A DNA stretch of 64,000 nucleotides, taken from positions 3,782,001-3,846,000 of the forward strand of contig OZ257255.1 of the NCBI GenBank assembly GCA_965279655.1, written 5' to 3'. The notes beneath the pieces are model-generated. The model made no database searches. It was given only the letters and a program-made list of their open reading frames with translations, and had not been told where the DNA came from. This document shows, one piece after another, positions 8,449 through 17,516 of this stretch. The position numbers and the translations under genes were made by a program. Position 1 is the stretch's first letter. Every line of letters starts with the position of its first letter. The DNA is from SCTM01 sp965279655. Its GTDB lineage: Bacteria > Pseudomonadota > Alphaproteobacteria > Rhodospirillales > Rhodospirillaceae.

Positions 8449-9243
8449 TCAGGCGATGTCGGCGACGGCACGGGCGGCCATCACGCCGATGAGGTGGGCG
8501 CGATACTCCGGCGTCGCGTGCATGTCGCCGTTGAGATCGCTGGCGGGCACGGCGATTCCCTTGATCGCGTCGGCTGTGAAGGACTTCGCCAGCGCCGCTT
8601 CCATCGCCGGAACGCGAAACACGCTGGGACCGGCACCGGTGACGGCGACACGGATGCCGCGCGCGGTCTCCGCCACCATCACGCCGACCACGGCGTAGCG
8701 CGAAGCGGGGTTGCGGAATTTCTTGTAGGCGCCACGCTTCGGGGTCGGGAACGCGATCTTCACGACGAGTTCGCCGGGTTGAAGCGCGGTCTCGAACATG
8801 CCGGTGAAGAACGCTTCCGCGCCGATCTGACGTTGCGACGTGTGCACGGTTGCATCCAAGCCGACGAGCGCAGCCGGATAGTCCGCCGCCGGATCGTTGT
8901 TGGCGATGGAACCGCCGATGGTGCCGCGGTTGCGCACCTGCGGATCGCCGATGAGGGATGCCAGCGACGCCAATGCCGGGATCGCGCGGCGCACGTCGGC
9001 GGAGGCCGCGACGTCGGCATGGCACGTCATCGCGCCGATGGTGACGGTGTCGCCGGAAACCGAGATGCCTTGCATCTCCGGGATCGCACCGAGGTCGATG
9101 ACCACCGACGGGCGGCGCAAGCGCTGCTTCAGCGTGGGAATGAGGGTTTGGCCGCCGGCGATGTAGCTGGCGTCCTCGCCGGCGCCAAAAAGCTTGGCGG
9201 CTTCAGCGAGGGCGTTCGGGCGCTGATAGTCGAAGGCGTACAT
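8449..9243 (-). CDS. coxM: CO dehydrogenase-type FAD-binding medium subunit
   Basis: Encodes 264 residues of the xanthine oxidase-family FAD subunit. The two FAD pyrophosphate loops are visible: AGGQT at 29-33 and TIGGS at 108-112, with TIGAMTCHAD between them. It passes electrons from the 2Fe-2S subunit to FAD and then to a carrier. Its stop and start abut coxS (9243/9244), so translation is coupled. The molybdenum large subunit expected beside it is absent, so the gene could serve a hydroxylase of other specificity. The family is certain; use of CO as substrate is not implied. Confidence 0.9.
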   Translation of the reverse strand: MYAFDYQRPNALAEAAKLFGAGEDASYIAGGQTLIPTLKQRLRRPSVVIDLGAIPEMQGISVSGDTVTIGAMTCHADVAASADVRRAIPALASLASLIGDPQVRNRGTIGGSIANNDPAADYPAALVGLDATVHTSQRQIGAEAFFTGMFETALQPGELVVKIAFPTPKRGAYKKFRNPASRYAVVGVMVAETARGIRVAVTGAGPSVFRVPAMEAALAKSFTADAIKGIAVPASDLNGDMHATPEYRAHLIGVMAARAVADIA

Positions 9244-9750
9244 CTAGCGGCCCCCGTCTTGCTTACCCATGGCCTTGGCACCGGCGGCGATCGCCGCAAC
9301 GATGCCGTGATAGCCGGTGCAGCGGCACAGATTGCCTTCGAGTTCGTGACGGATGGTGGCTTCGTCGATCGTTTTTCCGGCGTTGCGTTCCACCAGGGCC
9401 AGCGCGCTCATGACCATGCCCGGCGTACAGAACCCGCATTGCAGGCCGTGATGTTCGCGGAACGCGGCTTGCATCGGATGCAGCGTGCCGTCTTCGTGCG
9501 CGATGCCTTCGATGGTCGTGACCTTACGGCCCGTCGCCTGCACCGCGAGGATCGTGCACGCCTTGATCGAACGCCCGTCGAGATGAACCGTGCAGGCACC
9601 GCACTGGCTGGTGTCGCAACCGACGTGCGTGCCGGTGAGGCCGAGCTTGTCGCGCAGCAACTCCACCAGCAACGTGCGCGGCTCGACGTCGGCGGAATGT
9701 TCCGTGCCGTTGACGGTAAGGGCAACTTTGACCATCTCGAACGCCACCAT
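9244..9750 (-). CDS. coxS: CO dehydrogenase-type 2Fe-2S small subunit
   Basis: Encodes 168 residues with two [2Fe-2S] clusters. The plant-ferredoxin-type cluster uses Cys45, Cys50, Cys53 and Cys65 (GCDTSQCGAC...KAC). The helical-domain cluster uses Cys105, Cys108, Cys142 and Cys144 (CGFC...CRC). It carries electrons from a molybdopterin active site to the FAD subunit. The ATG at 9750 immediately follows the TAA of the upstream coxG gene; an internal ATG five codons later (MVKVALTV) is an equally possible start. Confidence 0.92.
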   Translation of the reverse strand: MVAFEMVKVALTVNGTEHSADVEPRTLLVELLRDKLGLTGTHVGCDTSQCGACTVHLDGRSIKACTILAVQATGRKVTTIEGIAHEDGTLHPMQAAFREHHGLQCGFCTPGMVMSALALVERNAGKTIDEATIRHELEGNLCRCTGYHGIVAAIAAGAKAMGKQDGGR

Positions 9751-10386
9751 TTAGAAGACGAGCGTGACGACGGCGACCGCGACGGCGAGAATCACGAGCA
9801 TCGCGACCCACTTGAAGAAGCTGATCGGCTTGAACTCCGCCAGGGCATCATGTTGCGGCTTCGCGGCCACGTGGACCGGTGCGGGAGCGAGCGGCAGCAC
9901 AGCGGCCGGCGGCGCTTCCGCCACCGGAGCGGACACGACGGCCGGCGTACCGGTTACCTTCGCGCTGAAGGCGGCGAAGAATTCATCGGCGAGCTTCTTG
10001 GCGGTGGCGTCGATCAGGCGCGAGCCGATCTGGGCGAGCTTGCCGCCCACGGCAGCGTCGACCACATAGGCCAGCCGCGTGCCGCCCGGCGCGTCTGTCA
10101 GACTCACTTTCGCGCCACCGCGGGCGAAGCCGGCGGCCCCGCCCTTGCCTTCACCACGAATGGTGTAGCCGTTGGGCGGATCGAGATCGCTGAGCGTGAC
10201 GATGCCCCGGAACGTGGCCTTCACCGGGCCAACCTTGGCGGTGACCGTGGCCTCGATCTGGTCGGCGGACGTGCGGGCAATCGACTCGCAGCCGGGAATC
10301 GCGGCCTTCAGCACCTCGATATCGTTGAGCGCGGCCCAGACGGTCGCGCGCGGTGCGGCAATCACGTAGTCGCCGGTCATTTCCAT
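9751..10386 (-). CDS. coxG: CoxG-like SRPBCC membrane-anchored protein
   Basis: Encodes 211 residues. The N-terminal 150 residues are an SRPBCC/CoxG domain (MTGDYVIAAPRATVWAALND, IPGCESI, GKGGAAGFARGGAKVSL, GGKLAQIGSRLIDATAKKLAD). A Pro/Ala-rich linker leads to a C-terminal membrane helix (FFKWVAMLVILAVAVAVVTL). In Oligotropha CoxG anchors CO dehydrogenase to the membrane. It is the first gene of the coxG-coxS-coxM-DsbA-like run. ATG at 10386 follows GGAGA; a longer upstream frame is a shadow over dinB. Confidence 0.88.
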   Translation of the reverse strand: MEMTGDYVIAAPRATVWAALNDIEVLKAAIPGCESIARTSADQIEATVTAKVGPVKATFRGIVTLSDLDPPNGYTIRGEGKGGAAGFARGGAKVSLTDAPGGTRLAYVVDAAVGGKLAQIGSRLIDATAKKLADEFFAAFSAKVTGTPAVVSAPVAEAPPAAVLPLAPAPVHVAAKPQHDALAEFKPISFFKWVAMLVILAVAVAVVTLVF

Positions 10387-10462
10387 CGGCGGGGTCTCCA
10401 GGAAGAGGCAGGGCGAAGCAAGGGTTTGCCCGGATGGGGAGGAAAAAGCAACCGCAGCCGCG

Positions 10463-11845
10463 CTACCGGCGTGGATCGGTGGCTTTTGGGCTGGACGATT
10501 TCGAGCCAGGCGATTTGGGCCGTCCACTGCGGCCCCGATTGAGGCCGCGCCCCTTGACGATCGCCTCGCGGCCGAACTTGGCCCGCACCGCATCCATCAC
10601 GTGCTCGACCTTGGCCAGGTGCGCGGTGGCGTCGGCGGAGGACGCGGCGAACAGGTCCGCCGGGTCGGCCTCGGCCGCGTCGCCGATATCGTCCACCCCG
10701 GTCCCGATCAGGCGATAGCGCGTGCCGTCGCGGGTCTCCTTGGCCAGCATGGATTTGGCGGCGCGGAAGATCACCTCGGCCAATTGCGTTGGCGAGCTGA
10801 GCTTGTGGTTGCGGGTGACGAGGCGGAACCGGGAGGTCTTGAGCTTGAGGACAACCACATGGCCCGATAGCCCCTTGGCCTTGAGACGCTCCGACACGCG
10901 TTCGCACATGGGCCAGAGGCGGCGTGCGAGTTCAGCTTGATCGGAGATGTCGGTCTCGAAGGTGGTCTCCGCCGAGACGCTCTTGGCTTCCCGGTCGATG
11001 CGCACGGCACGTTCGTCCAGCCCGCGCGCGAGCCGCGCCAGCAAGGCGCCGGTCTCGCCATAGCGCGCGCCCAACTCGGCCGCCGGCTTCTTCTGGATGT
11101 CGCCAATGGTGAAGAAGCCGTCGACTTTCAGGCGCGACGCAAGTGCTGGCCCCACACCCGGCAGCCGGGTGATGGGTTGATCGTGGAGATAGGAGATCGC
11201 GTCCGTCCGGCCGATGACGAAGAAGCCGCGCGGCTTGTCCGCATCCGACGCCATCTTCGCAAGAAACTTCGTATCGCTGAGACCCACGGACACGGTGATG
11301 CCCACCTCGCGTTCGATCTGGCGGGCGACATACGCCAAGGTCGCGGCGGGTGTGCGGCGGAATAAGGTCGTGGTGCCGGAGAGATCAAGGAACGCCTCAT
11401 CCAGCGAGAGCGGCTCAACCAGCGGCGTCGCGGCGTCGAAGATCGCGCGCACCTGCTTGGCGGCGCGCTGATATTTCGGCATGTCGGGCTTCATCACCAC
11501 GGCGTGGGGACAAAGCTCCAGCGCCTTGTACATGGGCATGGCGGAACGCGGACCGTAGCGCCTTGCGATGTAGCAAGCCGTGGCGACCACGCCGCGGGTG
11601 CCGCCGCCGATCAGCAAAGGCTTGTCGGCGAGTTCCGGATGATCGCGCTTCTCGATCGCCGCATAGAACGCGTCGCAATCGATATGCGCCATGGACAAGC
11701 GTCCGAGCTCCGGGTGATTCAGCATGCGTTCGGAGCCGCAGCGCGGGCAAGCGCGGACGGTCGTGGTGAATTCGTCCAGGCAATCGCGGCATAAGGCCGT
11801 GACGGCCTCGGGGCGTTCCGCGTGCTTGGGTTCGTCGGCGCTCAT
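10463..11845 (-). CDS. dinB: DNA polymerase IV with N-terminal zinc ribbon
   Basis: Encodes 460 residues of a Y-family translesion polymerase. An N-terminal zinc-ribbon-like segment has Cys19, Cys22, Cys33 and Cys36 (LCRDCLDEF...ACPRCGSE). The catalytic palm starts with HIDCDAFYA (Asp56, Asp58) and continues with PLSLDEAFLDLSGT, where the second acidic pair lies. The helix-hairpin-helix region (TRLPGVGPALASRL) and little-finger domain follow. The zinc ribbon is seen in a subset of alphaproteobacterial DinB proteins. No beta-clamp motif was obvious at the extreme C-terminus, which is Arg/Ser/Pro-rich. ATG at 11845 is chosen because it gives the usual N-terminal length. Confidence 0.93.
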   Translation of the reverse strand: MSADEPKHAERPEAVTALCRDCLDEFTTTVRACPRCGSERMLNHPELGRLSMAHIDCDAFYAAIEKRDHPELADKPLLIGGGTRGVVATACYIARRYGPRSAMPMYKALELCPHAVVMKPDMPKYQRAAKQVRAIFDAATPLVEPLSLDEAFLDLSGTTTLFRRTPAATLAYVARQIEREVGITVSVGLSDTKFLAKMASDADKPRGFFVIGRTDAISYLHDQPITRLPGVGPALASRLKVDGFFTIGDIQKKPAAELGARYGETGALLARLARGLDERAVRIDREAKSVSAETTFETDISDQAELARRLWPMCERVSERLKAKGLSGHVVVLKLKTSRFRLVTRNHKLSSPTQLAEVIFRAAKSMLAKETRDGTRYRLIGTGVDDIGDAAEADPADLFAASSADATAHLAKVEHVMDAVRAKFGREAIVKGRGLNRGRSGRPKSPGSKSSSPKATDPRR

Positions 11846-11976
11846 GCGCGCATTTATGCGCCAATTTGCTAGGACCGATACACCCCCTTGAATGGGCCCC
11901 TGCTTGGTCCTTGGCGCGTTGACTTCCGGCCCGCAAAGGTCCACTTCACCCCTGACCCAACCGAAAGGCGCGCATT

Positions 11977-13797
11977 GTGAGCGACCAGTCCCGTGGATCG
12001 AGCCGGTGGAATATGCCGGACCGGCCCAAGAGCAAGAATCTCTCCGCCCTGCGGCGGACCTGGCAGTTCTTGCGGCCCTACAAGAGCAAGCTGGTCCTGG
12101 CCGGCATCGCGTTGACCGTCACCTCGGCGGCGACGTTGAGCATCGGCGCCGGCTTGAAGTTCTTGATCGATCAAGGCCTGAGTTCCGGCGATCTCGCCAC
12201 CTTGAACGTGGCACTGGCCGTGATGATCGGGATCATCCTCGCGATCTCGGTCGGCACCTACTTCCGCTTCTACTACGTCTCGTGGGTCGGCGAGCGTGTG
12301 GTGGCCGACATTCGCGCCGCGGTGTTCGCGCAGTTGTTGCGCTTGAGCCCCGGCTTCTTCGAGACCGCCAAGACCGGCGAAATCCTCTCGCGCCTGACCG
12401 CCGACACGTCATTGCTACAGACAGTGATAGGGTCGTCGCTTTCCATCGCCGTGCGCAACACCTTCAGTCTGATCGGCGGCGTGACCATGCTGATCATCAC
12501 CAACCCGATGCTCGCGGGGCTGGTGGCGCTGGTGGTCCCCGCCGTGGTGCTGCCGATCATTGTGTACGGCCGCAAGGTCCGCAAACTCTCGCGTGAGAGC
12601 CAGGACCGGGTCGCCGACGTCGGCTCTTACGCGGAGGAAGTGCTCAACGCCATCCGCACCGTACAGGCGTTCGTGCATGAGGATCGCGACCGCGCTTTGT
12701 TCAGCGGCGAAGTGGAGCGCGCGTTCTCCACCGCCATGCGCCGCATCCTGGCGCGCGGCATGCTTGGCAGCGTGGTGATCCTGTTGGTGTTCGGCGCGAT
12801 CGCGCTGGTGCTGTGGGCCGGTGGTCGCGGCGTCATCCATGGCGATATCACGCCGGGCGATCTGTCGGCCTTCATCTTCTACGCGGTGGTGGTGGCCGGC
12901 GCCGTCGGCGCGGTCAGCGAAGTGCTGGGAGATCTGCAGCGCGCCGCGGGCGCGACCGAACGCTTGGTGGAGCTGCTCGAGACGGAGCCCGACATCCAGC
13001 CGCCGGCGAATCCCTTGACCATGCCGACCCCCGCGCGCGGCGCGGTGTCGTTCCAGGACGTCACCTTCCACTATCCGTCGCGGCCCAATACGGCGGCGCT
13101 GCACGGCCTCACGTTCGATGTGGCGCCGGGCGAGCACGTGGCGCTGGTGGGACCTTCGGGCGCGGGCAAGACCACCGTGTTCCAGCTGCTGCTGCGTTTC
13201 TACGATCCGCAATCCGGTGTCGTGGCGGTGGACGGCGTCAATCTCAAGGAAGCCGATCCGCGCGACGTGCGACGGCGCATCGGCATGGTGTCGCAGGATC
13301 CGGTGATCTTCGCCGCCAATGCCATGGAGAACATCCGCTACGGCCGCCCCGATGCGAGCGACGCGGAAGTCGTCGCCGCCGCCGAGGCCGCCGCGGCCAT
13401 GGAATTCATCGCCAAGTTGCCGGAAGGCATGCAGAGCTTCCTGGGCGAACGCGGCGTACGCTTGTCCGGCGGCCAGAAGCAGCGCATCGCGATTGCGCGC
13501 GCCATCCTGCGCGATCCGGCCTTGCTGCTGCTGGACGAAGCCACGAGCGCGCTGGATGCGGAGAATGAACGTCTGGTCCAACGCGCGCTGGAACGCCTGA
13601 TGGTGGGACGCACGACGATGGTGATCGCGCATCGCCTCGCCACGGTTGTGAGCGCGGATCGGATCGCGGTGATCGAGGATGGACGCTTAATCGCCACGGG
13701 ACGTCACGATCAGCTTCTGAACAGCAACCCGCTCTATGCACGGTTGGCCGCGTTGCAGTTCTCCGCCGATGCCGGCACCGGTCTCGCGGCGCAGTAG
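11977..13797 (+). CDS. ABC exporter, fused permease-ATPase (MsbA/LipA-like)
   Basis: Encodes 606 residues from a GTG start preceded by GAAAGG. The N-terminal half (about 35-320) has six membrane segments of the type I exporter fold. The C-terminal half is the ATPase: Walker A GPSGAGKTT (about 391-399), signature LSGGQKQRIAIAR (about 495), Walker B LLLLDEATSALD, and the H-loop in VIAHRLAT. The half-transporter must dimerise. The closest general class is MsbA-like lipid or drug exporters; substrate unknown. Confidence 0.9.
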   Translation: MSDQSRGSSRWNMPDRPKSKNLSALRRTWQFLRPYKSKLVLAGIALTVTSAATLSIGAGLKFLIDQGLSSGDLATLNVALAVMIGIILAISVGTYFRFYYVSWVGERVVADIRAAVFAQLLRLSPGFFETAKTGEILSRLTADTSLLQTVIGSSLSIAVRNTFSLIGGVTMLIITNPMLAGLVALVVPAVVLPIIVYGRKVRKLSRESQDRVADVGSYAEEVLNAIRTVQAFVHEDRDRALFSGEVERAFSTAMRRILARGMLGSVVILLVFGAIALVLWAGGRGVIHGDITPGDLSAFIFYAVVVAGAVGAVSEVLGDLQRAAGATERLVELLETEPDIQPPANPLTMPTPARGAVSFQDVTFHYPSRPNTAALHGLTFDVAPGEHVALVGPSGAGKTTVFQLLLRFYDPQSGVVAVDGVNLKEADPRDVRRRIGMVSQDPVIFAANAMENIRYGRPDASDAEVVAAAEAAAAMEFIAKLPEGMQSFLGERGVRLSGGQKQRIAIARAILRDPALLLLDEATSALDAENERLVQRALERLMVGRTTMVIAHRLATVVSADRIAVIEDGRLIATGRHDQLLNSNPLYARLAALQFSADAGTGLAAQ

Positions 13798-13798
13798 G

Positions 13799-14224
13799 CT
13801 AGTCCCACTTTTTAGTTTGCCTGCCGGCCTTGGTAGTACTGCGCTTCTTCTTGCCATCGATGCGCCGTTCCTTGGACGCCCGCGACGGTTTCGTGGCGAC
13901 GCGCTTTTTCGGGACATGGGTGGCTTCACGGATCAGCGTGACGAGCCGATCGATGGCATCCTTGCGGTTGGCCTCCTGCGTGCGGAAGCTCTGCGCCGTG
14001 ATGACGATTTCGCCTTCGGTGGTCGCGCGCTTGCCGGCGAGACGGAGCAGCCGGACGGCCACCGCGTTCGGCAGGGATCGCGAGCGCCGTGCGTCGAACC
14101 GCAACTGAACCGCCGTCGCGACCTTGTTGACGTTCTGGCCGCCCGGACCGCTCGAGCGGATGAAGCTGAGCTGCAGTTCGTCCTCGTCGATCTGGAGGGT
14201 GCTGGTGATCGGCACGAAGGGCAT
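13799..14224 (-). CDS. arfB: Alternative ribosome-rescue peptidyl-tRNA hydrolase
   Basis: Encodes 141 residues. The GGQ motif at 28-30 lies in SSGPGGQNVNKVAT, as in class I release factors but without codon-recognition domains. The basic C-terminal tail (KRVATKPSRASKERRIDGKK and onward) matches the tail ArfB inserts in the mRNA channel of stalled ribosomes. The gene converges on the ABC exporter with only one base between stops. Confidence 0.92.
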   Translation of the reverse strand: MPFVPITSTLQIDEDELQLSFIRSSGPGGQNVNKVATAVQLRFDARRSRSLPNAVAVRLLRLAGKRATTEGEIVITAQSFRTQEANRKDAIDRLVTLIREATHVPKKRVATKPSRASKERRIDGKKKRSTTKAGRQTKKWD

Positions 14225-14269
14225 CGAAAATCCTTGCGCAGCAAAACGCTATGCCTAGGTTAGGCCAGA

Positions 14270-14713
14270 ATGAACGCTCCCGCCCCCGAAATGATCGCAC
14301 CGTCGTTGAGCTTCGAAGAGCTCAAGGAGAACTTCGCCCTGCTGGACGAATGGGACGACCGCTACGCCTATCTGATCGACCTCGGGCGCAAGCTGCCCGA
14401 TCTGCCGGAGGCCTGGAAGACCGAGACGACCAAGGTGCGCGGCTGCATGAGCCAAGTGTGGCTGGTGCCCGGCGGGACGGCGCAATCTTTTCGTTTCGCC
14501 GCCGACAGCGATTCCAGCATCGTCAAAGGACTGATCGCGGTATTGGCGAGCCTGTTTTCCAATAAGCCGGCAGCGGACGTGGCAACGACGGATGCGGAAG
14601 ATGAATTCCGCGCGCTCGGCCTCGATCAACATCTGAGCCCCAACCGGCGCAACGGGTTCGTTGCCATGGTCGGGCGCATCAAGGACGCTGCACGCGCCAT
14701 GGCGGAAGGCTGA
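14270..14713 (+). CDS. sufE: SufE family cysteine-desulfuration protein
   Basis: Encodes 147 residues. The conserved sulfur-accepting Cys59 is in KVRGCMSQVWL; the preceding ENFALLDEWDDRYAYLIDLG is typical of SufE. It takes persulfide sulfur from SufS-type desulfurases for Fe-S assembly. No other suf gene lies in the window. Pirin starts four bases after the stop, so the two genes form a transcript. Confidence 0.93.
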   Translation: MNAPAPEMIAPSLSFEELKENFALLDEWDDRYAYLIDLGRKLPDLPEAWKTETTKVRGCMSQVWLVPGGTAQSFRFAADSDSSIVKGLIAVLASLFSNKPAADVATTDAEDEFRALGLDQHLSPNRRNGFVAMVGRIKDAARAMAEG

Positions 14714-14717
14714 CCGC

Positions 14718-15605
14718 ATGATCGATCTGGTGATTGAGGAACGGCAGAAGGACCTCGGCGGATTTCATGTCGGCCGCATCTTGCCGTTTCCCAAACGGCG
14801 CATGGTGGGGCCTTTCATTTTCCTCGACCACATGGGACCGCTCGACCTGGCCCCGAATATTCCGCGCAGCATGGATGTGCGGCCGCATCCTCACATTGGG
14901 CTCTCCACGGTGACCTATCTGTTCGCCGGCGAGATGACCCATCGGGACAGCGTGGGCGTAACGATGGACATTCGGCCCGGCGAGGTGAACTGGATGACCG
15001 CCGGCCGCGGCATCACGCATTCGGAGCGGTTCGACGGCTTGCGCCAGAACGGCGGGCACCTTCACGGCCTGCAAGCGTGGGTCGCGCTGCCGAAGGAGGC
15101 GGAGGAGACCGATCCGAGCTTCGATCATTATGGCCTGTCCGATCTTCCGAGCTTCAGCGACACCGGCGTCACCGGCCGCCTGATCGCCGGCACCGCGTAT
15201 GGCAACCGTTCCAAGGTCGTCACCCATTCGCCGCTGTTCTATGTGCACTTCGAACTGCAGGCCGGCGCGACGGTGGATATCCCCAGCGGGTATGCGGAAC
15301 GCGCGGCCTATATCGTGCGCGGCACGATCGCGGTTGACGGGCAGCGGTATGAGAAAGGCCACATGCTGGTGTTCGGCAAGGGCGATGCGGCCATCAGTGC
15401 CGTCACCGCCGCCACGGTCGCAATCCTGGGCGGCGATCCCGTAGGCGAGCGCTTCATCGAATGGAACTTCGTCTCGTCGTCGAAGGAGCGCCTGGAGCAG
15501 GCCAAGGCCGACTGGCGCGCCGGGCGCATGAAGCTGCCGGATGCGGACAACAAGGAGTTCATCCCCTTGCCGGAGCCGGTGCCGCCACCCATTCCGATGA
15601 GCTAA
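14718..15605 (+). CDS. Pirin family protein
   Basis: Encodes 295 residues of the bicupin pirin family. The N-cupin metal site is HPHIGLSTVTYLFAGEMTHR with the later glutamate/histidine from TAGRGITHSER. Bacterial pirins bind Fe and some oxidise quercetin or modulate metabolic enzymes. It is cotranscribed with sufE, which raises the possibility of an Fe or Fe-S related job, unproven. Its TAA overlaps the TAG of the opposite EAL gene (CTAA at 15602-15605). Confidence 0.9.
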   Translation: MIDLVIEERQKDLGGFHVGRILPFPKRRMVGPFIFLDHMGPLDLAPNIPRSMDVRPHPHIGLSTVTYLFAGEMTHRDSVGVTMDIRPGEVNWMTAGRGITHSERFDGLRQNGGHLHGLQAWVALPKEAEETDPSFDHYGLSDLPSFSDTGVTGRLIAGTAYGNRSKVVTHSPLFYVHFELQAGATVDIPSGYAERAAYIVRGTIAVDGQRYEKGHMLVFGKGDAAISAVTAATVAILGGDPVGERFIEWNFVSSSKERLEQAKADWRAGRMKLPDADNKEFIPLPEPVPPPIPMS

Positions 15606-17257
15606 CTGAAGAGCCTTCTGTCGAGCTTCTTGATGAAGCTCCACGGATCCGGGTCGGGCTTGCCGAACAGCCAGCCTTGCACGTGATCCACGCCGCAATC
15701 GCGCACGAACTCGAGCGCTTCCTTGCTGTCGACCATCTCGGCGATGGTTTCGACCTTCATGGTCTTGCACAGCGTCGTGAGCGCCTTCATGAACGCGCGC
15801 CCTTTCGGGGCCTTTTGCGCGTTCTGCACCGCGCTGCCGTCGAGCTTCACCACGTCCACTTCCAGCACGCTCAGGTACTGGAAGCTCGCGGCGCCCGCGC
15901 CGAAGTCATCGAGGCAGACGTGGTAACCCTTGTTGCGCACGGACTGCACAAAGTTGTTGGCGCGCTGCAGGTCCGCGACGCGCGCGGATTCCGTGATCTC
16001 GAACAAGAGAAAATCCTTGAGCCACGTATCTTTGTCGAGCAGCTCGTGGAGCTGCTGGCCGTAGACGTCGCTATCGACCGACCGGCCCGAGATGTTCACC
16101 GCGATCGAGACCCGGTCGGCCTTGTTCTTGCGCAGCCACTCGATGCACTTGCGCATCATGGCGATATCGAACTCGGCGATGAGGCCGGTCTCTTCGGCGA
16201 AGGTGATGTACTTGTAGGGCGACTCTTCATAGCGCCCGTTGAACCGCACCAGCGCTTCGTAGTGGTGCACCGCGCCGGTGCGCACATGCAGGATCGGATG
16301 GAAGGCGATCTGGAAATCGTTGCCGGTCACCATGCCGCGGAATTTGTTCAAGGACTGCACGGCCTCCTGGACGAGGCCGTTCATATTCTGAGTGATGTCC
16401 TTGACGTTGAACTTCTCGCCGACCTGCTCTTTGAAGTGATTGATGGTGTAGGCAAGACCCTTGGCCAAGTCCTCTTCGGAGATCGCGCTGGTGTCGATCT
16501 GGACCGTGCCGGCCTGCACGTCGATGCCCTTGCCGGTGGGATCGAAGGCCTTGGTGGCTTGCGCAATCGTCTTTTCCAGGGCGGCGACATCGAGACCGGC
16601 GGCATGAACGACGCCGAATTTGCCGCCGCCGATTTCGCCGGCACTGTTGCCGTCGATCGAATTCGCCCGCAGGGTCGTGCCGACGGTGTTCTTGAAGACC
16701 TGCTGTTCTTCTTTCGACAACGTCTCGTAGAATTTCTCGAAGCCGGGCAGATTGACCAAGGTCATTTCCGCCGGGACACCCGAGGCGGCGCTGTCCTTCA
16801 ACTGCTGCACCGCCATCTCGGAGAACGAGGCGCTGGAAAGCAGACCGGTTTCCTTGTCGCGATCCACGCCCTCTTCGTCGCCGGCCGCCGTGAGGCTGAC
16901 AGTTGAGCGGAACGCGAGGAAATGATGGTCCTTCAGGTCCGGCATCACATAGCCGGCGAACGACACCGGGTGCTTGACGCCGTCCGGGCTCATGAAATGG
17001 ATGACGACATTGTGGATGCGTCCGCGCTTGGACGTCATCTCCAGGAGCTGATCCGTCAGTACGCGGTCTTTCGGATCGATCAGACCGTTGAAATCCTTGC
17101 CGATGAGTTCTTCGGGCCTTGCGCCGGTCAACGCCTTGGTGGCGCCGACGGCAAACAGGATGCGGCGCGACTGATCAACTTCGATCAGGGCGTCGGCCCA
17201 GCAAAACGCAAAGGCAACGAACTTGTCGCGCGCCGAAGACAAAGCGAAAAACCCCAC
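15602..17257 (-). CDS. PAS - degenerate GGDEF - EAL signalling protein
   Basis: Encodes 551 residues. Residues about 15-120 form a PAS-like sensor. About 135-270 is a GGDEF-like domain whose signature reads GGGKF (210-214), so cyclase activity is not expected. About 305-545 is an EAL domain: EAL at 334-336, AVNISG, FEITES, Asp450/Asp451 in LDDFG, VKLDGS, ETIAEM and VQGWLFGKP. Most catalytic residues for c-di-GMP hydrolysis are present, although the usual AEGVE block reads AEMVD. No membrane segment is seen. Likely a cytoplasmic c-di-GMP phosphodiesterase or receptor. Confidence 0.9.
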   Translation of the reverse strand: MGFFALSSARDKFVAFAFCWADALIEVDQSRRILFAVGATKALTGARPEELIGKDFNGLIDPKDRVLTDQLLEMTSKRGRIHNVVIHFMSPDGVKHPVSFAGYVMPDLKDHHFLAFRSTVSLTAAGDEEGVDRDKETGLLSSASFSEMAVQQLKDSAASGVPAEMTLVNLPGFEKFYETLSKEEQQVFKNTVGTTLRANSIDGNSAGEIGGGKFGVVHAAGLDVAALEKTIAQATKAFDPTGKGIDVQAGTVQIDTSAISEEDLAKGLAYTINHFKEQVGEKFNVKDITQNMNGLVQEAVQSLNKFRGMVTGNDFQIAFHPILHVRTGAVHHYEALVRFNGRYEESPYKYITFAEETGLIAEFDIAMMRKCIEWLRKNKADRVSIAVNISGRSVDSDVYGQQLHELLDKDTWLKDFLLFEITESARVADLQRANNFVQSVRNKGYHVCLDDFGAGAASFQYLSVLEVDVVKLDGSAVQNAQKAPKGRAFMKALTTLCKTMKVETIAEMVDSKEALEFVRDCGVDHVQGWLFGKPDPDPWSFIKKLDRRLFS

Positions 17258-17516
17258 ACCCCAAAGACAAGAATGGTTTAGCGGCTCACCCGGCCCGGCT
17301 CAAGCCCGCAAGCGCGCGTTGCACGGGAATGCGCGGCAAATCCACAACACGTGGCGGGCTACACACTATTATTTTGTCCCGAAACTGCATCGTGAGAGAC
17401 TGGATCGCGAAAGTCTGGCGTTTCCGCCATTTCGCGGGCGCGGTCGCGGTGGATCAACCCTCTGAGACCTGAGACAATACCGCCACCCTTCGTTTGCTCA
17501 CCATAAGGACAGACAG

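Noticed and set aside
8434..10542. 702-codon plus-strand open frame
   Set aside because: It runs antisense through dsbA-like, coxM, coxS and coxG, has a low-complexity Arg/Gly/His-rich translation and no recognisable domain. High G+C makes such frames common.
17258..17516. Possible small gene or RNA in the 259-base gap before the VOC gene
   Set aside because: Short frames lack ribosome sites and no terminator-like hairpin was found; it is most likely the promoter region.
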